A stretch of DNA of 64,000 nucleotides from Sphingomonas naasensis (GCF_004792695.1 NZ_SRXU01000001.1:744001-808000); one strand, 5' to 3'; numbered from the stretch's first letter, positions 18,025 through 27,713 are shown. Translations and numbers: made by a program. Notes: generated by a model not told the origin, from the letters alone.

Positions 18025-19319
18025 GCGCGCCGCGCGCGCGCCTGCAGCGCGAAGGCGAGCACGACGAGGAAGCACCCGGCGGGGACGAGCATCGCCCACA
18101 GGATCGAGCCGCTGGCGTCCGAGACGTAACCCATCAGCGCCGTGAGCACTGCGCCCCCGATGATCGCCATCACCAGCAGCGCCGACGCCGATTTGGTACG
18201 CGCACCGAGCCCGGCGACCGATTCGGCGAAGATCGTCGGGAACATGATCGACATGAAGAAGCTCGTCGCGATCAGCGCCGCGATCCCGAACGTGCCGCCG
18301 AACAGCGCCGCGACAATGCACAGGATCGCGGCGATGCCGGCGAAGCTCGCGAGCAGCGGCAGCGCGGCGATCCGCCCCATCAGCGCTGTGCCGACGAAGC
18401 GTCCGATCATGAACAAGGTCAGCGAAAGCGTCAGCCAGCCGGCCGCCTGATGCTCGCCCGTCCCCGGCACCGCGACCTGGGCGTAGCGGATCAGGAAGCT
18501 CCACACCCCGACCTGCGCGCCGACATAGAAGAATTGCGCGGCGACCCCGAGCATCAGCCGGGGCTCGCCGAGCAAGGCGCGGAAATCGGCGAACGCGCCG
18601 ACGCCCTCGTCGACATCGGCCTCGGTCGCCACCGCGGGGAAGCGCACGACGCGGATCAGCACCGCCCAGCCGAGCACCACCAGCGCAATCACCAGATAGG
18701 GAAGCTGGACCGCCGAGGCTTCGCTCGCCCGCCATGCCGCGCGCGCGGCGGGCTCCATCGCCGCGACCTGCGCCGGCGTCACCGAGACGCCCGAAAGGAT
18801 CAGCTGGCTGCCGAGCACCACCCCGGTGATCGAGCCGAGCGGATTGAACGCCTGGGCGAGATTGAGGCGCCGCGACGCGGTCTCCTCGGATCCCAGCCGC
18901 GCGATCAGCGGATTGGCCGAGGTCTCGAGAAAAGCGAGCCCCCCGGCGATGACGAACAGCGCCGCGAGGAAGAAGGGATAGCTCTGTGCCCCCGCGGCCG
19001 GCCAGAACAGCAATGCGCCCAGCCCGTAGAGCCCCAGCCCGGTGAGCACCGCGGCGCGATAGCCGCGCGCGCGCATGAACAGCGCCGCGGGAATCGCGAG
19101 GCAGAAATAGCCGAGGTAGAAGGCCGACTGGACGAGCCCTGCCTGGAAATCGCCAAGCGTGAACAGCTTGCGGAAATGCGCGATCAGCACGTCGTTGAGA
19201 TTGTTCGCGAGGCCCCAGAGAAAGAACAGCGCGACGATCAGCACCATCGGCAGAAACGCGGTCGAGGCGGGGCTGCGAACCGGCGATGCCTCCACGGCAA
19301 ACGGGGCCTGAGCGTCCAT
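18021..19319 (-). CDS. FHS/FucP-type sugar:H+ symporter, probable L-fucose permease
   Basis: A 432-residue MFS transporter with about 12 membrane segments. FucP-family landmarks are visible: FFLWGLANNLNDVLIAHFRK in the first helix, LETSANPLIARLG, RLNLAQAFNPLGSI and, in the second half, VGAQVGVWSFLIRY. It would carry L-fucose (or a related monosaccharide) across the inner membrane with protons. The ATG at 19319 has GGGGAG upstream; a longer frame beginning in the divergent promoter region was rejected. It is the first gene of a two-gene unit with the lactonase and is divergent from the IclR regulator. Confidence 0.9.
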   Translation of the reverse strand: MDAQAPFAVEASPVRSPASTAFLPMVLIVALFFLWGLANNLNDVLIAHFRKLFTLGDFQAGLVQSAFYLGYFCLAIPAALFMRARGYRAAVLTGLGLYGLGALLFWPAAGAQSYPFFLAALFVIAGGLAFLETSANPLIARLGSEETASRRLNLAQAFNPLGSITGVVLGSQLILSGVSVTPAQVAAMEPAARAAWRASEASAVQLPYLVIALVVLGWAVLIRVVRFPAVATEADVDEGVGAFADFRALLGEPRLMLGVAAQFFYVGAQVGVWSFLIRYAQVAVPGTGEHQAAGWLTLSLTLFMIGRFVGTALMGRIAALPLLASFAGIAAILCIVAALFGGTFGIAALIATSFFMSIMFPTIFAESVAGLGARTKSASALLVMAIIGGAVLTALMGYVSDASGSILWAMLVPAGCFLVVLAFALQARARRA

Positions 19320-19485
19320 GCGGCTATTCTCCCCTGCGGAAAGCCCTCTCAAGGGGCTTGCGCATATAAAAACATCGTTCACATACGAATGCAACCATGC
19401 TGCCCTGCCGCTTGTACGCGCCCATCTTCATTCCGGCGCCGCCAACAGATACACGGTGCAGGGAAGAACGCCATGAGGGGGTGCC

Positions 19486-20277
19486 GTGAAGAAGACCGTT
19501 GAGGAGAAGGGCGAGATCGATTCGCGCTACCGCGCACCCGCGCTCGAAAAAGGCATCGACATCCTCGAGCTGCTCGCCAGCGAGGCGCGGCCAATGACCC
19601 TGACCGCTATCGTCAATCGGCTCGAGCGCTCGCATGGTGAGCTGTTCCGCATGGTCCAGGTGCTCGAATTTCGCGGCTATATCGAGCAGGACCCATCGAA
19701 CGAAGGCTATCGGCTCACCGATCGGCTCTTCTCGCTGGGCATGCAGCAGCCGCGCACGCGCAACCTGATCGAGGCCGCGCTGCCGGTGATGCGCCAGCTC
19801 GCCTCGAGCGTCGGCCAGTCATGCCATCTCGCGCTCCACACGCTGGGCGAGATGGTGGTGGTCGCGCGGATGGAATCGAGCGAGCAGCTCGGTTTTTCGG
19901 TGCGCGTCGGCTATCGTCGGCCGTTGCAGCTCGCGGCGTCGGGCATCGTGCTCTACGCCTTCCAGCCCGAGGACGTCCGCCGGCGCTGGGAGAGCCTGCT
20001 CGATCCGCAGCTCTCGGACGCCGAGCTCGCCGCCTTCCGCCAGCATGCCGACGAGATCCGCGAGCGCCAGGTCGAGCTCACCCCGAGCAAGTTCGTCGCG
20101 GGCGTGACCGATATCTCGGCGCCGGTGATGCGCGGGGGGATGGCCGCGGCCGCGCTGACGGTGCCCTATCTAAAAAAGCTTCAGCCTTCGGTCTCGCCAA
20201 GGGAGACCGCCGAGCTCGTCCGGCTCGCCGCGGTGCAGATCTCGGAACAGCTGGTCGAGGGCGACAGCCGGATCTGA
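19486..20277 (+). CDS. IclR family transcriptional regulator of the fucose genes
   Basis: A 263-residue regulator with an N-terminal winged helix-turn-helix (about 18-80; ALEKGIDILELLA, LTAIVNRLERSHGELFRMVQVLE) and the C-terminal IclR effector domain (about 95-255; GQSCHLALHTLGEMVVVARMES, LAASGIVLYAF, ISAPVM). The GTG start at 19486 has AGGGGG upstream. It is divergent from the permease-lactonase unit and sits inside the L-fucose cluster, so it probably senses a pathway intermediate and controls those genes; this is inference from position. It converges on the SDR gene with a 3-base gap. Confidence 0.9.
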   Translation: MKKTVEEKGEIDSRYRAPALEKGIDILELLASEARPMTLTAIVNRLERSHGELFRMVQVLEFRGYIEQDPSNEGYRLTDRLFSLGMQQPRTRNLIEAALPVMRQLASSVGQSCHLALHTLGEMVVVARMESSEQLGFSVRVGYRRPLQLAASGIVLYAFQPEDVRRRWESLLDPQLSDAELAAFRQHADEIRERQVELTPSKFVAGVTDISAPVMRGGMAAAALTVPYLKKLQPSVSPRETAELVRLAAVQISEQLVEGDSRI

Positions 20278-20280
20278 GGA

Positions 20281-21015
20281 TCACAGCACCGTCCAGCCGC
20301 CGTCGATGATCTGGACCTGCCCGGTGGTGAAGGCGGATTCGTCCGAGCCGAGATAGAGCGCGAGCGCGGCGATCTCGTCGACGCTGCCCAGCCGCCCCAT
20401 CGGCTGGCGCGCGTTGAATGCGCGCAGCGCGTTCTCGTAATCGCCGGTAGCCTGGAGCCGCGTGTGAAGCGCGGGCGTGTCGACTGTGCCCGGGCAGATC
20501 GCGTTGCAACGGATTCCCCGCCCGACATAGTCGGCCGCGACCGCCTTGGTGAGCCCGATCACCGCTGCCTTGGATGCGCCATAGGCGAAGCGATTGGGCA
20601 CGCCGATGATCGAGCTGGCCACCGACGCCATGTTGACGATCGAGCCGCCGCCCTTTGCGAGCATCCCGGGCAGTGCCGCGCGGATCAGCCGGTACATCGC
20701 CGTGACGTTGAGGTCGAACGAGGCCTGCCAGTCGTCCTCGCTGCAATCGAGGATCGTGCCCGCCGCGACGATCCCCGCGCAATTGAACAGGATGTCGAGC
20801 GCCGGCGCCTCGGCGATCAGCGCGGCGACCGCCGCGGCATCGCAGATGTCGACCACGCGCGTCACCGCGCCGCCCAGCGTCGCGAGCGCATCGGCGTCGC
20901 GATCGACCGCCCACAAGGTCGCGCCCTCGCGCAGATAGAGCTCGGCGGTGGCGCGCCCGATCCCATGCGCGGCGCCGGTGATCAACGCCGTCTTGCCCGC
21001 GAGCCTGCCCGTCAT
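20281..21015 (-). CDS. SDR dehydrogenase, probable 2-keto-3-deoxy-L-fuconate 4-dehydrogenase
   Basis: A 244-residue classical short-chain dehydrogenase. It has the NAD motif TGAAHGIG, NCAG, catalytic Ser in NMASVASS, YGASK (Tyr/Lys) and the C-terminal IIDGGW. It resembles BDH2/DHRS6-type enzymes and the Xanthomonas 2-keto-3-deoxy-L-fuconate dehydrogenase (ICPGTVDTP, GIRCNAICPG). It would oxidise the C4 hydroxyl of 2-keto-3-deoxy-L-fuconate; an L-fucose 1-dehydrogenase role is the alternative. Its ATG overlaps the upstream aldo/keto reductase stop (ATGA). It is the last gene of the mutarotase-reductase-SDR unit. Confidence 0.85.
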   Translation of the reverse strand: MTGRLAGKTALITGAAHGIGRATAELYLREGATLWAVDRDADALATLGGAVTRVVDICDAAAVAALIAEAPALDILFNCAGIVAAGTILDCSEDDWQASFDLNVTAMYRLIRAALPGMLAKGGGSIVNMASVASSIIGVPNRFAYGASKAAVIGLTKAVAADYVGRGIRCNAICPGTVDTPALHTRLQATGDYENALRAFNARQPMGRLGSVDEIAALALYLGSDESAFTTGQVQIIDGGWTVL

Positions 21016-22046
21016 GCCGTCCGTACCTCCAATTTGGTTTCGGGGGGCACCGGCGCGTCGGCGCGGAGCAGCCCCTCCTGCTTCAGTTCTGCCCAGAGCC
21101 GGGCGGGAATGCCGGCGGCGTAGCGCGCGAGCGTCTCGGCGACCTCGCCCGCGCTTGCCAGCCCGGGCACGACGCTCACCACCGCGGGATGCGCGAGCAC
21201 GAACTGCAGCGCCGCCGCCCCGAGCGCGACATCGTGCCGCGCGCAGACCGCGGCGATCGCCCGCGCCTTCGCCACCACCGGATCGGGCGCCGCCTCGTAA
21301 TTGTAGCGCGCATTGGGACCCGGACCCTGCCCCGCCAGGATGCCGCTATTATAGGGTCCGCCGATCACGATACCGGTGCCCATCGCGGTGCAGCGCGGCA
21401 GCAGCACGTCCATCGCGCCCTGCTCGAGCAAGGTGTAGCGGCCGGCGAGCAGGATGAGATCGAGCGGTCCGTGATCGAGCAATTCGAGCGCGACCTCGCA
21501 CTCGTTGACGCCGATCCCGAACGCCGTGATCGCGCCCTCGCCGCGCAGCCGTTCGAGCGCGCGGAGCCCGCCGCCGGTAAGCTGCGCCATGCGCTCGGCA
21601 TGGCGATCGCCGTGCGTCGTGCGGCCGATATCATGGACGAGCAGCACGTCGATCCGGTCGACACCGAGCCGCGCGAGGCTCGCCTCGTGCGAGCGCAGCA
21701 CGCCGTCGTACGAATAGTCATAGACCGGCTCGAACGGCTCGGCCGAACGGAAGCCGTGGCGCTCCGCGGCCAAGGGTCCCTCAAGGGGTTCGAGTAGCCG
21801 GCCGACCTTGGTCGACACGATCGCACTATGGCCGGCGAGCCCTGCCCCGAGCCGCTTCTCGGCGAGCCCGAAACCGTAATAGGGGGCAGTATCGGCATAG
21901 CGCATGCCGGCATCGAGCGCCGTCGCGATCGCGGCAGCGGCATCGGCATCGGAAACGCTGCGATAGAGATTGCCGAGCGGCGCGGTGCCGATGCCGAGCT
22001 CGGGCAATTGCAGGCCGCAACCCGGCAGACGGCGCGTGGCGATCAC
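21012..22046 (-). CDS. Aldo/keto reductase, probable L-fucose 1-dehydrogenase
   Basis: A 344-residue aldo/keto reductase of the D-threo-aldose (L-fucose/L-galactose) dehydrogenase type. It has GIGTAPLGNLYRSV, the catalytic Asp/Tyr block DTAPYYGFGLAEKRLG, VDVLLVHDIGR-like strand sequence and VVPGLASAGEV near the cofactor site. It would oxidise L-fucose to the 1,5-lactone with NAD(P)+. The GTG start at 22046 overlaps the mutarotase stop as GTGA, and its own stop overlaps the SDR start as ATGA. A longer frame upstream runs into the mutarotase gene and was rejected. Confidence 0.85.
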   Translation of the reverse strand: MIATRRLPGCGLQLPELGIGTAPLGNLYRSVSDADAAAAIATALDAGMRYADTAPYYGFGLAEKRLGAGLAGHSAIVSTKVGRLLEPLEGPLAAERHGFRSAEPFEPVYDYSYDGVLRSHEASLARLGVDRIDVLLVHDIGRTTHGDRHAERMAQLTGGGLRALERLRGEGAITAFGIGVNECEVALELLDHGPLDLILLAGRYTLLEQGAMDVLLPRCTAMGTGIVIGGPYNSGILAGQGPGPNARYNYEAAPDPVVAKARAIAAVCARHDVALGAAALQFVLAHPAVVSVVPGLASAGEVAETLARYAAGIPARLWAELKQEGLLRADAPVPPETKLEVRTA

Positions 22047-22378
22047 GCGGTTTCGCCCAGCGCGAAGATGCGCTGCATCGGCACCCATTTCTCGCCGGTC
22101 GCGGCATGCGGCAGCGCGCGCTGGAAACGCCACATCAGCGCCTCCCATTCCGCAATCTCGGGCGGCTCGGGTATTGCGCGGGGATAGTCTTCGGCGACCT
22201 CGGCGATCATCACCATCCGGTCGCCGGTGCGCCAGATTTCCATCGCGCTGACACCCTGCGCCTCGATATGCGCGCGCACGACGGGCCAGACCGCACCCGG
22301 GGCATGGCGGGCTTCATATTCGGCGATCAGCGCGGCATCGTCGACAAGGTCGAGCGCGAAACAGATCCGCCGTGTCAT
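22043..22378 (-). CDS. L-rhamnose/L-fucose mutarotase family protein
   Basis: A 111-residue RhaM-like protein (dimeric alpha-beta barrel family, formerly DUF718). It shows the family sequence FALDLVDDAALIAEYEARHA, VRAHIEAQGV and a C-terminal WEALMWRFQ and EKWVPMQRIFAL. It interconverts alpha and beta anomers of 6-deoxy sugars; in this cluster the substrate is most likely L-fucose. The ATG at 22378 has GGAGG with workable spacing; the ATG at 22381 would be too close. It is the first gene of a three-gene overlapping unit and is divergent from the fuconate dehydratase. Confidence 0.85.
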   Translation of the reverse strand: MTRRICFALDLVDDAALIAEYEARHAPGAVWPVVRAHIEAQGVSAMEIWRTGDRMVMIAEVAEDYPRAIPEPPEIAEWEALMWRFQRALPHAATGEKWVPMQRIFALGETA

Positions 22379-22600
22379 CATCCCTCCGAAAGTCGCATTT
22401 CGTTCGATCGCGCGGACGCTTAGCACAACAGGAAACTTGCGCCACACGCATTTCGCACCTATGAAAATCATAATCATCTGCGAACATGTGGCGGACTAGC
22501 TCGGACATATCGGGCCAGGCAGGAGGGGCAGCGGACCGATGAATGAGAAGGCGCGCGCGCGAAGCCGGAAAGCAGGTCGAGGGAGCCTCGGCACCGCGCA

Positions 22601-23914
22601 ATGACCATCATCCGTAAATTACGCGTACTCGACGTCCGGTTTCCGACGTCGCAGTTCCTCGACGGATCGGACGCGATGAATCCCGATCCGGACTATTCGG
22701 CCGCCTATTGCGTGCTCGAAACCGATGACGCGGCGCTGGAGGGGCATGGCCTGACCTTCACGATCGGCCGCGGCAACGACATCGTCTGCGCGGCGATCGA
22801 GGCGTTGGCGCCGCTGGTCGAGGGGCTCGACCTCGACTGGATCCGCGAAGACGGCGCGCGCTTCTGGCGGCACGTCACCGGCGACAGCCAGCTGCGCTGG
22901 ATCGGTCCCGAAAAGGGCGTCATCCACCTTGCCACCGGCGCGGTGGTCAACGCGGTGTGGGATCTGCTCGCCAAGATGGCGGGCAAGCCGCTCTGGCAGC
23001 TGATCGGCGAGATGAGCCCGGCCGAGCTGATCGGGCTGATCGACTTCCGCTACATCACCGATTGCATCACCCCGGAGGAAGGCCTCGCGCTGCTCGAGGC
23101 GCGCGCGCCCGGCAAGGCCGAGCGCATCGCGACGCTGCGCGCGAAGGGTTATCCCGCCTACACGACTTCGGCCGGTTGGCTCGGCTATTCGGACGAGAAG
23201 CTCGAGCGGCTGTGCCGCGAAGCGGTGGCGCAGGGCTTCGGCCATGTGAAGCTTAAGGTCGGCCGTTCGGTCGAGGAAGATGTCCGCCGCACGACGATCG
23301 CGCGTCGGGTGCTCGGCCCGGATCGCAAGCTGATGCTCGACGCCAACCAGGTGTGGGAAGTCGATCAGGCGATCACGCATCTGCGCGCGCTCGCCTTCGC
23401 CGATGCGTGGTTCATCGAGGAGCCGACCAGCCCCGACGATGTCGAGGGCCATCGCGCGATCCGAGAGGCGGTGCACCCGCTCCGCGTCGCGACCGGCGAG
23501 ATGTGCCAGAACCGCGTGATCTTCAAGCAGCTGATCATGCGCGGCGCGATCGATGTGGTGCAAATCGACGCGTGCCGGCTCGGCGGCGTCAACGAAGTGC
23601 TCGCGGTGCTGCTGATGGCGGCGAAATATGAGCTCCCGGTGTGCCCGCATGCCGGCGGTGTCGGGCTGTGCGAATATGTCCAGCATCTCGCGATGATCGA
23701 TTATCTCGCCTTCGCCGGGACCACCGAGGGACGCGTGATCGAATTCGTCGATCATCTCCACGAGCATTTCCTCCACCCGTGCGAGGTCGAGAACGGCGCC
23801 TACCTCGCGCCGACCGCACCGGGCTTCTCGATCGAGATGAAGCCGGCCAGCCTTGCCGACTATCAATATCGCAAGGGCGCAGCGCACGCGCTGGCTGCGG
23901 ACGCGGCGGAGTAA
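22601..23914 (+). CDS. fucD: L-fuconate dehydratase (enolase superfamily)
   Basis: A 437-residue protein closely matching the Xanthomonas L-fuconate dehydratase ([58 protein letters not shown]). It dehydrates L-fuconate to 2-keto-3-deoxy-L-fuconate using Mg2+. Active-site residues are in place: the KxK pair Lys217/Lys219, metal ligands Asp247, Glu273 and Glu300, and His350 in PHAGGVGL. The ATG at 22601 lies in a promoter region shared with the mutarotase unit. A GC hairpin with a short T-run follows the stop. This is the best-supported enzyme of the fucose pathway here. Confidence 0.95.
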   Translation: MTIIRKLRVLDVRFPTSQFLDGSDAMNPDPDYSAAYCVLETDDAALEGHGLTFTIGRGNDIVCAAIEALAPLVEGLDLDWIREDGARFWRHVTGDSQLRWIGPEKGVIHLATGAVVNAVWDLLAKMAGKPLWQLIGEMSPAELIGLIDFRYITDCITPEEGLALLEARAPGKAERIATLRAKGYPAYTTSAGWLGYSDEKLERLCREAVAQGFGHVKLKVGRSVEEDVRRTTIARRVLGPDRKLMLDANQVWEVDQAITHLRALAFADAWFIEEPTSPDDVEGHRAIREAVHPLRVATGEMCQNRVIFKQLIMRGAIDVVQIDACRLGGVNEVLAVLLMAAKYELPVCPHAGGVGLCEYVQHLAMIDYLAFAGTTEGRVIEFVDHLHEHFLHPCEVENGAYLAPTAPGFSIEMKPASLADYQYRKGAAHALAADAAE

Positions 23915-23921
23915 GGCAGCT

Positions 23922-23944
23922 CCCCCGCGTTCACGCGGGGGTTT
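23922..23944 (+). terminator. Terminator after fucD
   Basis: An 8-bp GC stem (CCCCCGCG at 23922-23929 with CGCGGGGG at 23934-23941) closes a TTCA loop and is followed by TTT. It lies 8 bases after the fucD stop, between convergent genes. The T-run is short. Confidence 0.65.
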
Positions 23945-23949
23945 GCACT

Positions 23950-24594
23950 CTATTCGGGTGCGTCGAAGGCGAAGCTGTGGGTCTCGCCGGCGACGGTCAC
24001 CGTCACCACCAGCCCGCGCTTGCGCTTGTCGCGAAACCTGATCTTCTCACTGACCAGCTGGCCGGCGGCGACCTGACCGGCGCCGATGCTGGCGTCGGCG
24101 AGGATACCGGCCTTGAGCGCGGCGATTTGCGCGTTCGCGGCGGCGACATCGGCCGCCTTGGGCTTGCGGCGGCCACTGCCGCGCGCGACGCCGCTGTTCA
24201 TGCCGCCGGTAAAGCCGGTGACGTCCTTCTGCCCGGCGGTGTTGTTCACCAGCGTGGGGTTCTCGGCATAGCCCGACACCGATCCAGAGGGTTCGAGCCC
24301 GACCGACGCCTCGACATCGGCAACCAGCGCGGCGAGCGGGCGGATCGCGATCGCCTCGCCGGCGGCGGTGGCGATCGTCACCGAGGCCGGACCGAAAGGC
24401 ACCGGCGCCCGGGTACGGTTCTGCGCGGCGACGCGCAGCACCAGCCGGCCGTCCGACAGCGCGGGATCGGCGCTGACGCTCACCGCGCTGGCGGTCTTGG
24501 TCGAAGTGATCCCGGCCTTGATGTCCTGCGCAGCGGCAACCGACAGCGGGACCGCGGACAGCAGCATCGGTAGGAGGGCGATACGCAGCTTCAT
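23950..24594 (-). CDS. Secreted protein of unknown function in the tandem-halogenase operon
   Basis: A 214-residue protein that I do not recognise. It has a Sec signal (residues 1-24; [15 protein letters not shown]). The mature part has beta-rich sequence ([33 protein letters not shown]) like a small Ig-type fold, then a Gly-rich segment, a basic [12 protein letters not shown] stretch, an Ala-rich helix and a C-terminal strand pair ([17 protein letters not shown]). The ATG at 24594 overlaps the halogenase stop as ATGA, so it is translated with the two halogenases. It may be a periplasmic partner of that system; function unknown. Confidence 0.75.
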   Translation of the reverse strand: MKLRIALLPMLLSAVPLSVAAAQDIKAGITSTKTASAVSVSADPALSDGRLVLRVAAQNRTRAPVPFGPASVTIATAAGEAIAIRPLAALVADVEASVGLEPSGSVSGYAENPTLVNNTAGQKDVTGFTGGMNSGVARGSGRRKPKAADVAAANAQIAALKAGILADASIGAGQVAAGQLVSEKIRFRDKRKRGLVVTVTVAGETHSFAFDAPE

Positions 24595-26123
24595 GGGTGC
24601 GGCTCCTGAGTGATGGCGCTGGCGGGCGCCGCGCGGCAATTGCGGTCGATGAACTGCTGGTGGGTCGACATCCGCGCGGCGGCCTGATCGATTACGTGCC
24701 GCATGCCCCCAAGCACGGCGGCGAGTTCCTCCGGCGGCACCGTGTCGGCAAGCGGATCGTGCGCGGCGGGTGCCACGCCCTGCCCCAGCAGCACCGCGAG
24801 CCAGCTCGTCGGATGGAAGAGATCGTGCGGGCGCTCGATCAGCCGGCCATTGGCGCGGAACATCTCGATCTTCGCCGCAAGCGTGTCCGGAATCGGCATC
24901 GCCGCGCATTGGCGCCAGAAGGGCTCGTCGCGTTCGTTCGCCTGATAATGGAGGATGAGGAAGTCACGGATCGATTCCATCTCGGCATCGACCAGCCGAT
25001 TATACTCGGCCGCGAGCAACGGGTCGCAATGGCGATCGGGAAACCACGACAGCAGCTTCGAGATACCGGTCTGGATCAGATGGATGCTGGTCGATTCGAG
25101 CGGCTCGAGAAAGCCTGAGGCGAGGCCGAGCGCGATGCAATTGCGGTTCCACGCCTTGCGCCGCCGGCCGGTGGTGAAGCGCAGCATGCGCGGATCGGCT
25201 TCGGGCGCGCCGTCGAGATTGGCGAGCAGCGTGGCGGCGGCAGCGTCGTCCGAGATCGCGCCGCTGCAATAGACATGGCCGTTGCCGGTGCGGTGCTGGA
25301 GCGGGATGCGCCATTGCCAGCCGGCTTGCCGCGCGGTCGCGCGGGTATAGGGCACCGGATCGGCGACCCGCGCGCACGGCACCGCGAGCGCGCGATCGCA
25401 CGGCAGCCAGTGCGTCCATTCCTCATAGCCGGTGCCGAGCGCCTCGGTGATCAGCCCGCGAAAGCCGGTGCAATCGAGGAACAGCTCGGCTTCGAGCGCG
25501 CGGCCGTCGCCAAGGATCAGGCGATCGACGAAGCCATCCCCGGGACGAAGCACCACCTCGGCAATCTTGCCCTCGACACGCTCGACGCCGCGGCGCTCGG
25601 CGAACCCGCGCAGATAGCGCGCATAGAGCCCGGCGTCGAAATGATAGGCCCAGGAGAAGGTCGAGAAGACCGGGTTCGATTGCGGCGTCGGGATCTCGAA
25701 CCGGCCGCGATATGCCGCCTGGTGATTGAGCGAATAGCCGTCGAGCGGCGTGGTGCTGCCCAGCGTCTGCGCGCGCAGCCATTGCTGGTGGAACGCGGTG
25801 AGGCCGAAATCGTCGCCATAGCGGCCGAACGGGTGGAAATAGCGCTGTCCTTCGCGCAGCCAGCCGACGAACTCGATGCCGAGCTTGAAGCTGCCCTGCG
25901 TCGCACGGACGAATTCGCGCTCGTCGATGCCGAGGATCTTGTTGAACAGCTGGATCGGCGGGATCGTCGCCTCGCCGACGCCGACGGTGCCGATCTCGTC
26001 GGATTCGACCAGCACGATACGGCATTGGTGCGGCTGGAACGCGACCGACAGCGCGGCGGCGGCCATCCATCCGGCGGTCCCGCCGCCGGCGATCAGGATG
26101 GTGCGGATCGCCGCGTCGCTCAC
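24591..26123 (-). CDS. Flavin-dependent (tryptophan) halogenase family protein, tandem copy 2
   Basis: A 510-residue halogenase homologue with FAD motif GGGTAGW (13-19), catalytic-type Lys80 in [23 protein letters not shown] and [10 protein letters not shown], so all signature residues of an active flavin halogenase are present. The GTG start at 26123 overlaps the stop of the preceding halogenase as GTGA. The two tandem copies are clearly paralogous but diverge in the substrate-facing middle part (for example [17 protein letters not shown] here against [18 protein letters not shown]). Co-translation suggests they act on the same molecule at different positions, or form a heteromer; neither is shown. 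Confidence 0.9.
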   Translation of the reverse strand: MSDAAIRTILIAGGGTAGWMAAAALSVAFQPHQCRIVLVESDEIGTVGVGEATIPPIQLFNKILGIDEREFVRATQGSFKLGIEFVGWLREGQRYFHPFGRYGDDFGLTAFHQQWLRAQTLGSTTPLDGYSLNHQAAYRGRFEIPTPQSNPVFSTFSWAYHFDAGLYARYLRGFAERRGVERVEGKIAEVVLRPGDGFVDRLILGDGRALEAELFLDCTGFRGLITEALGTGYEEWTHWLPCDRALAVPCARVADPVPYTRATARQAGWQWRIPLQHRTGNGHVYCSGAISDDAAAATLLANLDGAPEADPRMLRFTTGRRRKAWNRNCIALGLASGFLEPLESTSIHLIQTGISKLLSWFPDRHCDPLLAAEYNRLVDAEMESIRDFLILHYQANERDEPFWRQCAAMPIPDTLAAKIEMFRANGRLIERPHDLFHPTSWLAVLLGQGVAPAAHDPLADTVPPEELAAVLGGMRHVIDQAAARMSTHQQFIDRNCRAAPASAITQEPHP

Positions 26124-27631
26124 GCGGCCTCGGCGCGGCAGCAACGGTTGAGGAAGAGCCCGTGCGGCGGCGTCGCCTCGGCGGCCTCGGCGATCTGCTG
26201 GCGACGGTGCGCCAGCCCGGCGCGGAGCCGATCGCGGTCGATCCGGTCGACCAGCGGATCGTAGCGATCGGGCAGCAGCCCGTTGCCCGCGAAGATCGCG
26301 ACCCAGCTCGGCTCCTGATAGGATTCCTCGGAGAGCAGCGGCACCCGGCCGGTGGCGCGGAACGTGGCGATCTTGTGCGCCAGCGTGTCGGGCAGCGCCA
26401 TTGCCCGGCAATGGTCCCAGAGCGGCGCGTCGTCGCGGCGGGTGAGGCAATAATGGAGGATCAGGAAGTCGCGGATCCGCTCGAACTCGCTGGTGGTGAC
26501 GCGGTTATATTCCTCCGCGACGCGCGGATCCCAGTTGCGGTCGGGAAAATACTCGATCAGGCGCGCGATCGCTGTCTGAATCAGCTGGATGCTGGTCGAT
26601 TCGAGCGGCTCCATGAAGCCGCCGGCCAGCCCGATCGCGACGCAGTTGCGGTTCCAGAAGCGCTTGCGCCGCCCGGTGGTGAAGCGCAGCAGGCGCGGAT
26701 CGGCGAGCAGCGCCCCCTCGACATTGGCAGTGAAGAGATCACGGGCGCGCGCGTCGTCGGTGAAGCCCGACGCATAGACATAGCCATTGCCCATCCGGTG
26801 CTGGAGCGGGATGCGCCATTGCCAGCCCGCCTCGCGCGCGGTGGAAAGCGTATAGGGCGCGGGCGGCCCGGCCAGCGCGCTCGGCGCCACCACCGCGCTG
26901 TCGCAGGGCAGCCAGTGGCGCCAATCCTCATAGCCGGTGCCCAGCGCCTCCTCGATCAGCAACCCGCGAAAACCCGAGCAATCGATGAACAGATCGGCGG
27001 CATGGCGTTCGCCATCGGCAGTGATCACCGCGGCGATCCGGCCGCTCTCGCCGTCGAGCGCGGCATCGACCACCCGGCCCTCGATCCGCCGCACGCCACG
27101 CTGCTCGCAATAATTCCGCAGGAAGCGCGCGTAGAGCAACGCGTCGAAATGGAAGGCGTAGCGATAATAATGCTGCTGCTTCGCCGGATCGGACGAGGGC
27201 GGCGCGAAGCGCCCACGCTCGGCCATCGCCCAAGGCAGGCTGTAGGCGTCGATCGGCGTCGGATCGCCTTCGCCACGCAGCTTGAGCCAATGCTGGTGCG
27301 GCGCGACGCCCTCGATCGCGTCGCCATAATCGCCGAAGCCGTGGAAGAAGCGATCGCCGATCCGGCCCCAGTCGCGGAATTCGATGCCGAGCTTGAAGCT
27401 GCCCTGCGTCGCCCTGACGAATTCGCGCTCGTCGATGCCGAGCAGGCCGTTCAGATGCTGCATCAGCGGCACCGTTGCCTCGCCGACGCCGATCGTGCCG
27501 ATCTCCTCGGATTCGATCAGCGTGATCGTGCAGCGCGCGGGATCGAGGAAGCGCGCGAGAACGGCCGCGCTGATCCAGCCGGCGGTGCCGCCGCCGACGA
27601 TGAGGATCGATCTAATGGCCTGATCGGACAT
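26120..27631 (-). CDS. Flavin-dependent (tryptophan) halogenase family protein, tandem copy 1
   Basis: A 503-residue flavin halogenase homologue. It has GGGTAGW (13-19), Lys80 in [29 protein letters not shown] and [11 protein letters not shown]. It begins with ATG at 27631, 83 bases after the TBDR stop across a hairpin terminator, and its stop overlaps the next halogenase as GTGA. Its closest relatives in the window are the adjacent copy and the protein at 3644-5137. No flavin reductase gene is in the window, so reduced flavin must come from elsewhere. The long upstream extension of the frame was rejected because it covers the terminator and the TBDR end. Confidence 0.9.
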   Translation of the reverse strand: MSDQAIRSILIVGGGTAGWISAAVLARFLDPARCTITLIESEEIGTIGVGEATVPLMQHLNGLLGIDEREFVRATQGSFKLGIEFRDWGRIGDRFFHGFGDYGDAIEGVAPHQHWLKLRGEGDPTPIDAYSLPWAMAERGRFAPPSSDPAKQQHYYRYAFHFDALLYARFLRNYCEQRGVRRIEGRVVDAALDGESGRIAAVITADGERHAADLFIDCSGFRGLLIEEALGTGYEDWRHWLPCDSAVVAPSALAGPPAPYTLSTAREAGWQWRIPLQHRMGNGYVYASGFTDDARARDLFTANVEGALLADPRLLRFTTGRRKRFWNRNCVAIGLAGGFMEPLESTSIQLIQTAIARLIEYFPDRNWDPRVAEEYNRVTTSEFERIRDFLILHYCLTRRDDAPLWDHCRAMALPDTLAHKIATFRATGRVPLLSEESYQEPSWVAIFAGNGLLPDRYDPLVDRIDRDRLRAGLAHRRQQIAEAAEATPPHGLFLNRCCRAEAA

Positions 27632-27664
27632 GGACGCCTTCGAGGTTAGGCGCGAGCGAAGCCG

Positions 27665-27701
27665 GAATAAAGGGAGGCGGCGCCCCCGAAGGAGCGCCGC
27701 C
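27665..27701 (-). terminator. Terminator or attenuator after the second halogenase-linked TBDR
   Basis: An 8-bp GC stem (GGCGGCGC at 27676-27683 with 27694-27701) is followed on the minus strand by CTCCCTTTATT. It lies 12 bases past the TBDR stop and before the first halogenase. The layout is the same as at 6945-6972, implying the same read-through control in both TBDR-halogenase units. Confidence 0.65.
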
Positions 27702-27713
27702 CAGTTTCTGGGA

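Noticed and set aside
19320..19485. IclR operator shared with the fucD/mutarotase promoter (TTC-N6-GAA at about 19378 and TTC-N8-GAA at about 22452)
   Set aside because: The two palindromes have different spacing and share too few bases to be called the same site.
17586..19502. 638-codon plus-strand frame across the permease gene
   Set aside because: It is antisense to the FucP-type permease and the lactonase. The translation is extremely Arg/Glu/His-rich and has no signal, domain or ribosome-binding site.
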